Positions 27,757 to 37,717 of a stretch of DNA of 64,000 bases are shown here, one piece after another; the first letter of the stretch is position 1, and each line of letters starts with the position of its first letter. The stretch is from NCBI GenBank assembly GCA_037481695.1, contig JBBFLE010000003.1, positions 124,001 through 188,000 of the forward strand, read 5' to 3'. Origin of the DNA: a bacterium (GTDB taxonomy: Bacteria; Desulfobacterota; Desulfocorpusculales; Desulfocorpusculum). Below the pieces are notes generated by a model, which searched no databases, was not told the origin of the DNA, and saw nothing but the letters and a program-made list of their open reading frames with translations. The translations under genes were made by a program, and so were the position numbers.

Positions 27757-27849
27757 TGGCGGAGGAGGTAGGATTCGAACCCACGGCCCCCCTCATCGGA
27801 GGACAACGGTTTTCAAGACCGCCGCCTTAGACCGCTCGGCCACTCCTCC
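27757..27849 (-). tRNA. tRNA-Ser (anticodon UGA)
   Basis: A complete class II tRNA lies on the minus strand. The 7-bp acceptor stem GGAGGAG/CTCCTCC is perfect. The anticodon loop CTTGAAA gives UGA, and a long variable arm is present, as expected for serine. The T-loop is GGTTCGAATCC. The discriminator is G and the CCA end is encoded (27757-27759). A run of seven T follows on the minus strand (27741-27747) and may end transcription. It lies 54 bases downstream of serS on the same strand. Confidence 0.96.
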
Positions 27850-27903
27850 GCTTGCAAGCCCCAAGATCCTCATTTGAGACACATCCCCCGGGTTGCCCCC
27901 AAC

Positions 27904-29220
<1,317 letters not shown>

Positions 29221-29222
29221 TT

Positions 29223-29252
29223 ATGGTAGCCCGAGCACTCCAGCAAGGTCAA
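29223..29252 (-). promoter_or_regulatory. putative sigma-70 promoter of serS
   Basis: On the minus strand, TTGACC (29252-29247) is separated by 18 bases from TACCAT (29228-29223), five and four matches to the consensus hexamers. The serS ATG is at 29190. An 8-bp palindrome around one central base (29251-29267) overlaps the -35 side and could be an operator. Confidence 0.4.
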
Positions 29253-29269
29253 GGAACCAGGTTCCTTAT

Positions 29270-29287
29270 GGGCATCTTTTGATGCCC
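29270..29287. terminator. hairpin between enoyl-CoA hydratase gene and serS
   Basis: GGGCATC and GATGCCC form a perfect 7-bp stem with a four-base loop, 20 bases after the stop of the enoyl-CoA hydratase gene. There is no T-run, so termination would be partial or Rho-assisted. Confidence 0.4.
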
Positions 29288-29306
29288 GGGTCTGATTCCC
29301 TGATCT

Positions 29307-30104
29307 TCATTTTGCAAAGCGCGGCTCCCTCTTGTTCATGAAGGCCTCGATGCCTTCCTGGAAATCCGGAGTCAGGGAGGCTTCGACTATGGCCCTTCGT
29401 TCCTCTTCCAATTGCCCTTCGAGGCAAAGCTCCCAGCTTGTGCGCAAGAGCCCCTTGAGGAGCCTGTACGCCACCTTCGGGCCTCGAGCCAGTTCCAAGG
29501 CCAAGTCCATGGCCTGCTCTGCCAGAGCTTCTGGGCTTACCACCCTGGAGACAAGTCCCCACTGAAGTGCTTCCTGGGCACTCAAGACCCTGTTCAAAAA
29601 CATGAGCTCCGCGGCCCTGGCCTGGCCCAGGAGCCTGGGGAGAAAATATGAAGAGCCTCCGTCCGGCACAAGCCCTATCCTTGTGTAAGCCTGGGTGAAA
29701 CGGGCAGATTCTGAAGCCAATCTTATGTCGCAGGCCATGGCCAGACTGAATCCAGCCCCTGCTGCCACGCCGTTTATGGCTGCCACCAGGGGTTTGGACA
29801 TGCGTCTCATCTCCACCACCGTGGCATGAAGGTGTCTTGTCAATCTTTGAAAGAGAACCGAGACTGGCTCTTTTGGGGACTCCATCCAGTGGTGCATCTC
29901 CTTGATGTCCCCCCCGGAGCAAAATGCCTTGCCCTCTCCTGTGAGGATCAGCACTTTCACCCCTGGATCCCTCCCGCAGGTCTCCATGGCCTGCTCCAGC
30001 TCTGCTGCCAACTCCAGATCATAGGAATTGAAGCTCTCTGGCCGGTTGAGGACAATGCGGGCCACCCCCTGTTCTTGCTCCACTAGCAGCTTGCTGTATG
30101 CCAT
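29307..30104 (-). CDS. enoyl-CoA hydratase/isomerase family protein
   Basis: This 265-residue crotonase-fold enzyme acts on acyl-CoA thioesters. The oxyanion-hole segments are clear: KAFCSGGDI (about 59-67) and NGVAAGAGFSLAMACD (about 113-128), with the region ARFTQAYTRIGLVPDGGSSYFLPRLLG typical of PaaG/isomerase-like members. At the second catalytic-Glu position there is Asp or Gly (VPDGGSS), as in many isomerase-type enzymes, so simple hydration is not certain. The gene lies between the YbaK-type gene (24 bases) and serS and probably shares the transcript with the former. Confidence 0.88.
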   Translation of the reverse strand: MAYSKLLVEQEQGVARIVLNRPESFNSYDLELAAELEQAMETCGRDPGVKVLILTGEGKAFCSGGDIKEMHHWMESPKEPVSVLFQRLTRHLHATVVEMRRMSKPLVAAINGVAAGAGFSLAMACDIRLASESARFTQAYTRIGLVPDGGSSYFLPRLLGQARAAELMFLNRVLSAQEALQWGLVSRVVSPEALAEQAMDLALELARGPKVAYRLLKGLLRTSWELCLEGQLEEERRAIVEASLTPDFQEGIEAFMNKREPRFAK

Positions 30105-30128
30105 TTACCTGCCTCCTTGCTGAGTTTG

Positions 30129-30620
30129 TCACCCCTCCTCTCTCAGATCCAAAGCCTGTCCCTGGGTAATATGCATGAGTTCCCGGGGATTCAACCTGAA
30201 AATGGACCTTGGGGTGCCTGCCGCAGCGTAGATCTCGCGGTGACACAGCAAATCTTGATCGATGAGAGTCCTGAGGGACTTAAGATGCCCCAGGGGAGGA
30301 ACTCCCCCTATGGCAAAGCCTGTAGCCTTTCTGACTCCTTCTGCATCCGCCCTTCTGATCTCCTGGCCTAGATGAACCCTTAGTTTCTCCACGCTTACCC
30401 TGTTGGCCCCCGAGGCAATCACCACAATAGCCTCTTCCCCGCAAAGGAAGACCAGGGACTTGGCTATCTGGGCCACGCTCACCCCAAGGGCCGAGGCAGC
30501 CTCCTGCGCAGTTCGTGTGCTGGAGGAAAGCTCCACCACCCTGTGCTCCATCCCGAAGGCCGAGAGGGCCTGCCTTACCCTTTCCAAGGACGAATCCCCT
30601 GTTGTTTCTTTCCGGCTCAC
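30129..30620 (-). CDS. YbaK/EbsC-family aminoacyl-tRNA deacylase
   Basis: The protein has 163 residues, the normal family length. These trans-editing enzymes hydrolyse mischarged aminoacyl-tRNAs (for example Cys-tRNA-Pro or Ala-tRNA-Pro). The conserved active-site Lys sits in AQIAKSLVFL, followed by VVIASGANRVSVEKL and the GFAIGGVPPLGH loop typical of the family. The start overlaps the stop of the TIM-barrel gene upstream by 4 bases, indicating translational coupling. Being close to serS is suggestive, but the specificity cannot be read from sequence. Confidence 0.88.
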   Translation of the reverse strand: MSRKETTGDSSLERVRQALSAFGMEHRVVELSSSTRTAQEAASALGVSVAQIAKSLVFLCGEEAIVVIASGANRVSVEKLRVHLGQEIRRADAEGVRKATGFAIGGVPPLGHLKSLRTLIDQDLLCHREIYAAAGTPRSIFRLNPRELMHITQGQALDLREEG

Positions 30621-31408
30621 CCCATTTCTCCCTGTATCTTCTTTTGTCGTATTTCCTCCAAGATGCCCAGGATTCGCCCCATGGATAGCCTTATTCCATC
30701 AAGGGGTACTTCCAAGGTTGCGGCTCCCTCATATCCAATTCCCACCAGTCTCTCCAGGATACTTCTGAAGTCTATTTTCCCCTCTCCCACAGGCAGATGG
30801 AGATCATCCCCCACGAGGTCCCCTCCCAGGTTGTCGTGAAGATGAACATGCAAGACCCTCTTGGGGAAAAGCTCCAGGAGTTCCAGGGCTCTGTTTCTCT
30901 TGCACATGAGTTCTCCGTGCCCCACATCCAAAGTCAACCCCAGCCCTGGGCTTTCGTCCATGGCGCACTTGAGATCCTGGCTGTCCTCGCTTAAGTTTTC
31001 CAAGGAGACCCTGATACCTCGGCTTTCTCCTTCCTTGACCATCCTGGCCAGGATCCTGGCCTTTTTTCTGACCACCTCTTCTGGTATGAATCTTCGGTCC
31101 ATCCAGAAATGGATGGTGAGGAGTCTTGCCCCAATTTCCAGGCAGTTGTCCATGAGTCTAAGGATCAGGTCCAGAAATGCTCCTCCCAGCTTATGTAGGT
31201 CCTTGGGATCACCTTCGTTGGGAGCATGCACCAGGTAACTAAGGCCCCATTGTTGAGCCATATCCTTGAGTTCTCCAGGCTTAGACATGGCCTCCTGCCC
31301 GTGGAGAAGATTTATCTCCACTGTCTTAAGGCCCGCCCTTGCCACGGCCTCCAATTCTTTGAAATTGTGGGCCCGGCCTGCCAGGATCAGCCCCTCCCTG
31401 CACTCCAT
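30617..31408 (-). CDS. sugar phosphate isomerase/epimerase-like TIM-barrel protein
   Basis: This is a xylose-isomerase-like TIM barrel (AP endonuclease family 2 fold) of 263 residues. Metal-binding positions are visible in order: TIHFWMD, VSLENLSED, LTLDVGHGE, HVHLHDN and TLEVPL. These enzymes isomerise or epimerise sugars or act on inositol; the substrate is unknown here. The start is ATG at 31408, with CGGAGG five bases upstream; the longer ORF start has none. Overlap with the YbaK-type gene suggests co-translation. Confidence 0.82.
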   Translation of the reverse strand: MECREGLILAGRAHNFKELEAVARAGLKTVEINLLHGQEAMSKPGELKDMAQQWGLSYLVHAPNEGDPKDLHKLGGAFLDLILRLMDNCLEIGARLLTIHFWMDRRFIPEEVVRKKARILARMVKEGESRGIRVSLENLSEDSQDLKCAMDESPGLGLTLDVGHGELMCKRNRALELLELFPKRVLHVHLHDNLGGDLVGDDLHLPVGEGKIDFRSILERLVGIGYEGAATLEVPLDGIRLSMGRILGILEEIRQKKIQGEMG

Positions 31409-31699
31409 TGTTGCCTCCGTAAGAGTCTGTCCCAAGACTTGGGAAGAAACTCCCCTTGGCCGGGAATCATCACTCTCAAGAATTTGGTTCTAGACCCTCT
31501 ACAAGAAAGATCTGCCCTGCCGTGGCCATGTTTGGCCTGTCAGCTTTCTTGCCCCTCAGGCTTAGCTATCACACGCCAAGCCCCAGGGCTTGTCAAGCCC
31601 GGAGCTTTGAGCCATGATGGGGCTGATCACCCAGAACGAGTTTGAAGGCGGCCTGGGAAGGAGTCCCCCGCCCGATACAGGAAAATCCAGGAGGGCGCC

Positions 31700-32335
31700 A
31701 TGCTCCTTAGCATCAACCCCAAGAACCCAGAAAAGCGAAAAATCAGGCAGGTGGCCCAGGAACTCCTGAAGGGAGCAGTCATAGCTTATCCCACGGACAC
31801 TGTGTATGGAGTAGGCTGCAGCATCCTGAACAAGGCGGCCATAGAACGGGTGTACGAACTCAAGGGAAAGGGTCGCAACAGGCTTCTTAGCATCATCTGC
31901 TCTGACCTCAAAGACATAAGCCACTACGCTCAGGTGTCCAACTATGCCTACAAGACCATGAAGAGACTGCTTCCTGGCCCCTACACATTCATTCTGCAGG
32001 CCACACGACTGGTGCCCAAGGTGATGCTCACCAAACGCAAGACCATAGGGATCCGCATACCTGACAATCCCATATGCCTGGCCTTGGTGAAGGAACTGGG
32101 TCATCCCATAATCACGGCCAGTGTGGCCAAGACAGACCAGGAGCTTTACTCTGATCCCCTGGAGATCCACGAGCGCCTCAAAGGCAAGGTGGAGCTGGTC
32201 CTGGACGGGGGCACCATAGTTGCTGAGCACTCCACTGTGGTGGACTTAACCGGTGATGTGCCGGAGATAGTTCGTTTGGGCAAAGGAGATGTGTCATACT
32301 TCACCATGGAAAAGGAGCAGGCTTCAGGGGAGTGA
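31700..32335 (+). CDS. YrdC/Sua5/YciO-family protein
   Basis: The family makes threonylcarbamoyl-AMP for tRNA t6A modification. This 211-residue protein has the YrdC core (AVIAYPTDTVYGVGCSI, ELKGKGRNRLLSIIC, LLPGPYTFIL, TIGIRIPDNP). Its closing motif ASVAK and the divergent KxR region resemble the YciO subgroup more than TsaC, so it may not be the essential t6A enzyme. The ATG at 31700 follows AGGAGG. It starts a plus-strand operon with the two unknown genes downstream. The 291 bases upstream, shared with the divergent TIM-barrel gene, show no clear promoter. Confidence 0.85.
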   Translation: MLLSINPKNPEKRKIRQVAQELLKGAVIAYPTDTVYGVGCSILNKAAIERVYELKGKGRNRLLSIICSDLKDISHYAQVSNYAYKTMKRLLPGPYTFILQATRLVPKVMLTKRKTIGIRIPDNPICLALVKELGHPIITASVAKTDQELYSDPLEIHERLKGKVELVLDGGTIVAEHSTVVDLTGDVPEIVRLGKGDVSYFTMEKEQASGE

Positions 32336-32391
32336 GGGTCCTGAGGCTGGCTCCCTGTTCATGGGTCCCTGGAGGACCAAGGAGGTGAGAC

Positions 32392-32658
32392 ATGCTCTTC
32401 ATGAACATCTGCACTTGGCCCATTGAGAACCAACGCAAGGTGGAGGAAAAATGGCGTAAGTGGAAGTGGCCCCCAGGCGTGGAAGTGCTCTTCGAGTTCA
32501 CGGACCTGCAGGGAGGCCGATCCTTCAACGTGATCAAGACCGACATGAAAGGACTCATTGCCACGCGCTCTGACTGGATTGACCTGGTTAAGTTCGAGAC
32601 CTTCCCCATTTACCCCATCGGAGTCTCCAAGCACCTGGCCAGGAAGTACTATGGGTGA
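32392..32658 (+). CDS. small DUF3303-like protein
   Basis: This 88-residue protein is rich in Trp/Lys (KVEEKWRKWKWPPGVEVLFE) and then has GGRSFNVIKTDMKGL and FETFPIYPIG. The pattern resembles the small DUF3303 family of ferredoxin-like-fold proteins of unknown function; the match is from memory, not a search. AGGAGG lies eight bases before the ATG. The next gene starts inside its last codons (8-base overlap), so the two proteins are probably made together. Confidence 0.65.
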   Translation: MLFMNICTWPIENQRKVEEKWRKWKWPPGVEVLFEFTDLQGGRSFNVIKTDMKGLIATRSDWIDLVKFETFPIYPIGVSKHLARKYYG

Positions 32659-33364
32659 TCTTTCCAAGCGAATGCCTTGCCATCCAGGACCTTCGCCCAC
32701 AGGAGGTCCTGGACTCAAAAAAACCACCTTGGCTCTTGTAGCCGGGGCAGGGTATTTCGGGGCCAGGGCCTGCAGGGTGCTCCAGGCCAGCCGCCCTCAC
32801 TGGAGGTTGCTGGTTGTGGACCTGGAACTCACCAGGCTTGGTCCCCTTGCCAGCGGGAACACAGAGGTGCGACAGGCAGACGCCTTGGAACTATTGGAGG
32901 AGATCATGGACAGGGGATCTGCCAAGTGGATAGTTCCAGCAGTTCCCTTCCACCTGGCCCACGCCTGGATAATGAGGACTCTCTCCAGGCACCGTGCTGT
33001 CAAGAAAGCGGAACTTCCTCAAGGACTTCCAGTGCCCAACCCGCTTATGGGCCCCACCGGGGATCTTTATACCAGCTATGCCACCTTCCGCTGCCCAGAA
33101 CACTGCACAGAGCCCAAGCAGACCTGTAGTGTCACAGGGCTTCCAAGGCCCGCCCCCCTCTATGATGTGATTTGCTCCCTGAAGGTTCCAGGCTATGAGG
33201 TAGCAGGCTTGAGGAGTAGACAGTTGGGCCCAGGTGTAGGCGGAATCTTGGCTAAGGATATGCTTTCCCTGAGAGGGAAAGTCATGGAAAAACCTGGCCG
33301 CTGGATACTCTATACAGCCTGCCGTTGCCATGGGGTATTAAGTGGACTCGAGGTGATGGCTTAG
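32651..33364 (+). CDS. Rossmann-like protein with a Cys/His cluster, unknown function
   Basis: The start is set at ATG 32651, overlapping the previous gene; the longer ORF reads through that gene in another frame. The 237-residue protein has a dinucleotide-binding phrase, LVAGAGYFGARACRVL (about 29-44), followed by LLVVDLE as the second strand. Near residues 148-159 it has CPEHC and a Cys seven residues later, and another CxC pair near the C-terminus (TACRC). This combination suggests a nucleotide-binding protein with a metal or Fe-S site. It was not recognised. It is probably co-expressed with the YrdC and DUF3303-like genes. Confidence 0.65.
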   Translation: MGDLSKRMPCHPGPSPTGGPGLKKTTLALVAGAGYFGARACRVLQASRPHWRLLVVDLELTRLGPLASGNTEVRQADALELLEEIMDRGSAKWIVPAVPFHLAHAWIMRTLSRHRAVKKAELPQGLPVPNPLMGPTGDLYTSYATFRCPEHCTEPKQTCSVTGLPRPAPLYDVICSLKVPGYEVAGLRSRQLGPGVGGILAKDMLSLRGKVMEKPGRWILYTACRCHGVLSGLEVMA

Positions 33365-33444
33365 ATATGCACCTTACGGGCACGCAAAGAGTGCCCCTCC
33401 AAAGAACCCATCAAACCCAACAAACCATCTTCAATTTTGTTTTG

Positions 33445-33464
33445 GGGGCGGACACCCCCGCCCC
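33445..33464. terminator. bidirectional terminator-like hairpin
   Basis: GGGGCGG and CCGCCCC flank a 6-base loop, with T-rich sequence on the left and TTT on the right. It lies between two convergent transcription units, the Rossmann-like gene and tctA, where a shared terminator is expected. Confidence 0.5.
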
Positions 33465-33498
33465 TTTGCTCTTCTCAACTGAAAGGCCTTTTTCAGGC

Positions 33499-35001
33499 TC
33501 AGGTTTCGGTCTCCAGTTTGACATTGCCCCGATAAATGAGCTTGGGGGCTACCATCACCGCCCCAGCCAGGCCGAAGAGCACCAAGGAGATAGGACTTTG
33601 GATCAGAGGCATCAAACTTCCCCCCGAGATCATCAGGGTCTGTCTTAGAGCCTGCTCCAACAGATCCCCCAGCACCAGCCCCAAGATCACAGGGGCCAGG
33701 GGATAGTCCAGCTTGCGCATGAAATAGCCCACCACACCAAGGATGGTTGCCAGAAAAAGATCCAGAGGGGCATTGTTCACGCTGTAAACCCCCACGAAAG
33801 AGACTGCCAGGACCATGGGAAAGAGCCAACGAGGAGGTGTATCCAGTATCCTGACCCAAAGGCCCACCAGTGGAAGGTTCAAAATGAGAAGCATGAGGTT
33901 ACCCACATACATGCTTCCGATTAGCCCCCAGGCCACATCAGGGTGTTTCTGGAAGAGGAAGGGGCTTGGCCTCACCCCGACCATGAGAAGCGCTCCATAG
34001 AGCACGGCCGTGACCGCCGAGGCCGGAAGCCCCAGGGTGAGAAGTGGAATGAGGGCCCCGCAGGCTGCGGAGTTGTTGGCAGATTCAGGGGCTGCCACGC
34101 CCCGGATCTCCCCTTTTCCGAAGTTCTCCGGGTTTCTGGAAAAGCGCTTCTCCACGGTGTAGGATAAGAAAGATGCTGTCACATGGGCTGCACCTGGCAG
34201 CACCCCTATGAAAAAACCCACAAAAGTGCCCCTCAGGATTGCTCCAAGGCTTTGAAGGAGGTCCTTGAGGGAAAGCCATATCCTGGAGAGCTCGGCCCTG
34301 TGATACTGGCCTGTCCTGAGTTCCTGGGCGCAGCTCAGGATCTCTGAGACAGCAAAGAGCCCTATGGCCACCACCACCACATCGAAGCCCTCCATGAGCT
34401 TGGGGATCCCGAAGGTGAAACGTATGAGCCCGGTGGGCAGGTCCGTGCCTACTGTTGCCAGCATGAGCCCCAGGATGGTGGAGATGAGCCCCTTGCGCAG
34501 GGATCTTCCTGAAAGGCTTGTGACCATGGAGAGCCCAAATACCATCAGGGCAAATGTCTCAGCAGGCCCAAATTTCAGCGCAGCCCTGGCCAGTGGAGGA
34601 CCTATGAGCATAAGCAGTCCCACCCCTATAGTGCCGGCCACAAAGGAGCCGATGGCCGCAATGGACAGAGCCGGACCCGCAAGTCCCTTTCTGGCCATCT
34701 GGTATCCATCCAGGGTCGTGACCACAGAGGCCGCCTCGCCCGGAACGTTGAGCAGTATGGAGGTGGTTGAGCCCCCGTACATGGCCCCATAGTAGATGCC
34801 TGCCAAAAGGATGATGGCCGATGCCGGCTCCTTGCCGTAAGTGAGCGGGATAAGGAGGGCCATTCCCCCAGCGGGCCCTATGCCAGGAAGCACCCCGATG
34901 AGGGTGCCCACCAGGCACCCGATGAAGGCATAAAGCAGATTCAGGGGCGAAAGAGCGATCTGCAGCCCATAGAGGAGGTGGCCCAGTGTCTCTCCGCTCA
35001 T
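33499..35001 (-). CDS. tctA: tripartite tricarboxylate transporter, large permease (TctA)
   Basis: This is the large membrane subunit of a TTT-family carboxylate importer, about 500 residues with roughly twelve membrane segments. The family signature GVLPGIGPAGGMALLIPLTY is near the N-terminus, followed by YYGAMYGGSTTSILLN and later the second glycine-rich repeat GVLPGAAHVTAS. The start is ATG at 35001; the longer ORF extends out of frame through tctB. It lies four bases from tctB and ends the 11-gene operon. Its presence with a TRAP transporter in the same operon is unusual. Confidence 0.93.
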   Translation of the reverse strand: MSGETLGHLLYGLQIALSPLNLLYAFIGCLVGTLIGVLPGIGPAGGMALLIPLTYGKEPASAIILLAGIYYGAMYGGSTTSILLNVPGEAASVVTTLDGYQMARKGLAGPALSIAAIGSFVAGTIGVGLLMLIGPPLARAALKFGPAETFALMVFGLSMVTSLSGRSLRKGLISTILGLMLATVGTDLPTGLIRFTFGIPKLMEGFDVVVVAIGLFAVSEILSCAQELRTGQYHRAELSRIWLSLKDLLQSLGAILRGTFVGFFIGVLPGAAHVTASFLSYTVEKRFSRNPENFGKGEIRGVAAPESANNSAACGALIPLLTLGLPASAVTAVLYGALLMVGVRPSPFLFQKHPDVAWGLIGSMYVGNLMLLILNLPLVGLWVRILDTPPRWLFPMVLAVSFVGVYSVNNAPLDLFLATILGVVGYFMRKLDYPLAPVILGLVLGDLLEQALRQTLMISGGSLMPLIQSPISLVLFGLAGAVMVAPKLIYRGNVKLETET

Positions 35002-35005
35002 GGAA

Positions 35006-35452
35006 TCACTCCCAGGGTTTGAGCAAAAGGCCCAGGGGAAGGGGGATGTCCAGAACCTTGGTAAAAAGAAGAAAAACCCCCAGGCTGAAGCCCACGGAAA
35101 GAAGGCCTCCAACCCACCAGGATCTCTCCCCCAACAATCTGGAGGCTGCCCCCAAAAAAAGAAATGTGGCAAGCGGGTAGCCCAGTCTCGGGATGGCGTA
35201 CCCGTATGCACCTAGAAGCAGAACCAGTCCTGCAGTGTGCAGGGAAATGCCCATGGCCCCACCCCCCGCTGCTGCAGGCCACACCAGCAGGGAAGCCCCA
35301 AGGAGGGCCATGAGTCCCCCCAGAAGAACAGGAAAAGCCCTGGGGCCCAGCGGATCTCCTATGGAGATCTCAGGAATGGCCAAGCTGCCCCAGAGGTATC
35401 CTGCTCCCAGCACCAGGACCAGGGCAGCTGCGGCTCTCTCTGCCCTGATCAT
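35006..35452 (-). CDS. tctB: tripartite tricarboxylate transporter, small permease (TctB)
   Basis: This 148-residue protein has four hydrophobic segments and the TctB-like phrase IGDPLGPRAFPVLLGGLMALLG. TctB is the small, poorly conserved membrane subunit that works with TctA. The start overlaps the end of tctC by 4 bases, and tctA follows after four bases, so stoichiometric translation is likely. Confidence 0.9.
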   Translation of the reverse strand: MIRAERAAAALVLVLGAGYLWGSLAIPEISIGDPLGPRAFPVLLGGLMALLGASLLVWPAAAGGGAMGISLHTAGLVLLLGAYGYAIPRLGYPLATFLFLGAASRLLGERSWWVGGLLSVGFSLGVFLLFTKVLDIPLPLGLLLKPWE

Positions 35453-36441
35453 TTTTGAACAAGCCCCAGTTCCATGGCCAAGGCCTCGTAACTGGCAAGC
35501 TCCTCGTCCAGGAACTTCTTGAGCTTGTCTCCGGTCAGGAAGAAATCCACCCAGGCTTGTTTCTCAAGCACTTCCTTCCATTGCTTGCTCTGGACCATCT
35601 TCCCCAGGGTTTCCTCCCAGTAGCGAAGCACATCTGGCTTGAGCTCTGGTGGCGCGTAAAAACCCCTCCAGTTGGGCGACACAACATTCAGACCCAGGTC
35701 CTTGGCCAGAGGGACCTTCTGGAAGATTCCCCCCAACTTCCTGTCAGCCAGAAGGGCCAGGGAACGGATGGTGCCCGACTCCTCGTGCCCGGCTATCTCT
35801 CCCGCCTCTCCTACAAAGGCCGTGGTGTGGCCCCCAAGAATTGCTCCAAGGGCGTCAGCCCCACCACCAAAGGCCACATATCTGACCTTGTCCACGGGGA
35901 TCCCGGCCGCCTTGGCCAGCATGGCTACTCTCATGTGATCCAGTCCCCCTGGAGGGGAGCTTCCAGCAAAGGTCAGCACTCCCGGCTGTTTTTTCCAATC
36001 ATCCAGAAGCTCCTGGAAGGACCCGTACTTGGAGTCCTTGCGGACCGCTATGACACCATAATCCACAAACAGGGCTGCAACCGGGGTCACGTCCTTGTAA
36101 GTGAAGGGGTTTTTCTTTATGGCCATCTGAGTGGTCAGCACTGCGGAGAAGGCTATGAGCACATGCTGGTCAGAACGACGGTTGCGCACGATGTCGGTCA
36201 TGGCCACAACCCCGAAACCTCCGGGTTTGTTCACAACGGTGATGGGCTGAGTCACAAGGCCTGCTTCCTTAAGCACCTTGGCAGACATGCGGCAGGTAAG
36301 GTCCCAGCCTCCCCCTGGGTTGGCCGGAGCTATGAACTCCACGGGTTTCTCGGGATAGGCCCCCCAAGCAGGCATCCCACAAAAAAGAATTGACAAGCAA
36401 GTGCATATCCCCACCCAAAGCCACGCTTTGCTTTTAGACAT
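35449..36441 (-). CDS. tctC: TctC/Bug-family periplasmic substrate-binding protein
   Basis: This 330-residue secreted binding protein has a signal peptide (residues 1-27, ending PAWGAYPEKP). Immediately after it comes the TctC/Bug phrase YPEKPVEFIAPANPGGGWD, which forms the carboxylate-binding loop. These proteins bind di- or tricarboxylates and other carboxylic acids and feed TctAB. The ATG at 36441 has GAGGAGGG upstream. It precedes tctB with a 4-base overlap. Confidence 0.93.
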   Translation of the reverse strand: MSKSKAWLWVGICTCLSILFCGMPAWGAYPEKPVEFIAPANPGGGWDLTCRMSAKVLKEAGLVTQPITVVNKPGGFGVVAMTDIVRNRRSDQHVLIAFSAVLTTQMAIKKNPFTYKDVTPVAALFVDYGVIAVRKDSKYGSFQELLDDWKKQPGVLTFAGSSPPGGLDHMRVAMLAKAAGIPVDKVRYVAFGGGADALGAILGGHTTAFVGEAGEIAGHEESGTIRSLALLADRKLGGIFQKVPLAKDLGLNVVSPNWRGFYAPPELKPDVLRYWEETLGKMVQSKQWKEVLEKQAWVDFFLTGDKLKKFLDEELASYEALAMELGLVQK

Positions 36442-36485
36442 TTTTCGGCCCTCCTCTCATGTCAGTTTTTGAAGCTGGGATTCTA

Positions 36486-37673
36486 TCAGCCGCAGGATAT
36501 GACTCCTTTGGCCAGGAGTCCCTCTATTTCCTCTTGGGTGAAACCCGCTTCCCTCAAGACCTCCACAGAGTGCTCTCCCACCCCAGGAGGCTCCCTTCTG
36601 AGGCCGAAATCATAATCATCTATGCGAAGGGGCAACTTGGGAAGCCTGGCTTTCTTGCCAGAAGGCAGCACTGTCTCCACCAGGCCGTCACCTTGCAACA
36701 ATTGCGGGTCATCCAGGAGCTGATCCGGCCTCCGGATGGGGGCGTAGGGGATGGAGGCCTTCTCGCTTCTCTCCACTATCTCGGATGTATCAAGTCTGGA
36801 GATCTCATGCTTTAGCCTGGGGATCAACCAGCTTCTCTCCCTGACCCTGTCGTTGTTGGTGCAAAGCCTCTGGTCAGCGGCCAGGTCCTCGAGGCCGAAT
36901 ACCTCGCAGAAACGCTGCCACTGCTGGTCGCTGGTTATTCCCAGGAATATCAACTCCCCTTCCCTGGTTGTAAACAGGTCATAGATACCCCAAGGCATCT
37001 GCCCCTCGGGCATGGGAGGGGGAGGCTCCCCCGTGATGGCGGCCATGGCCATGTGCTGGCCCACCAGGAAGGCCGTGGCCTCGAAAAGGGTGGCCCTCAC
37101 GAGCTGTCCTTTTCCTGTGCGGGTGCGTTGGTAAAGGGCAGTTATTATGCCCATGGCCCCGAACATGCCTCCCACTATGTCTATGACCGAGGTGCCGGCC
37201 CTAAGAGGTCTGCCCTTGGGCCCTGTCATGTAAGCCAGGCCTCCCATCATTTGCACCAAGTTGTCCAGACTAGGCCTTTTTTCATAGGGCCCTGGCATGA
37301 AGCCTTTCAAGGTGCAGTAAATCAAGCTGGGGTTAAGCTCTGCGCATTTCTGGTAAGGAAATCCTAGGCGCTCCATTGTACCTGGGCCGAAATTCTCAAG
37401 AAGCACATCAGCCTTTTGAATGAGCCTTCTTAGGACCTCTTTGCCTTCTTCCTGTTTGAGGTCCAGCGCCAGGCTTCTCTTGTTCCTGTTGAAATAGTGG
37501 AAGAACCCAACACCAAAGCCTTTGAGCCGGCGGGTATCATCCCCCTCTGGAGCTCTTTCCACCTTGATCACATCGGCCCCCATATCGGCCAAAATGAGCC
37601 CGCAGGTGGGCCCCAAAATGGCATGCCCCAGATCCAAGACCTTGATGTTGCGCAATGGAAGATCGCTTTCCAC
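36486..37673 (-). CDS. class III CoA-transferase (CaiB/BaiF family)
   Basis: This enzyme moves CoA between carboxylates, often using succinyl-CoA as donor. The 395-residue protein starts RNIKVLDLGHAILGPTCG, then has ADVIKVERAP and NKRSLALDLK. The segment PLRAGTSVIDIVGGMFGAMG contains the Asp expected to form the anhydride intermediate. It starts at GTG 37673, nine bases after AAGGAGG. Its place beside an HMG-CoA-lyase family gene is the arrangement expected for activating a hydroxy-dicarboxylate before CoA-ester cleavage. Succinyl-CoA:(R)-citramalate CoA-transferase belongs to this class, which is why that role is proposed. Confidence 0.9.
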   Translation of the reverse strand: MESDLPLRNIKVLDLGHAILGPTCGLILADMGADVIKVERAPEGDDTRRLKGFGVGFFHYFNRNKRSLALDLKQEEGKEVLRRLIQKADVLLENFGPGTMERLGFPYQKCAELNPSLIYCTLKGFMPGPYEKRPSLDNLVQMMGGLAYMTGPKGRPLRAGTSVIDIVGGMFGAMGIITALYQRTRTGKGQLVRATLFEATAFLVGQHMAMAAITGEPPPPMPEGQMPWGIYDLFTTREGELIFLGITSDQQWQRFCEVFGLEDLAADQRLCTNNDRVRERSWLIPRLKHEISRLDTSEIVERSEKASIPYAPIRRPDQLLDDPQLLQGDGLVETVLPSGKKARLPKLPLRIDDYDFGLRREPPGVGEHSVEVLREAGFTQEEIEGLLAKGVISCG

Positions 37674-37717
37674 CTCCTGTCACCTCCTTTCTCGCTGCTT
37701 AAGTGCTGACTCCTGGT

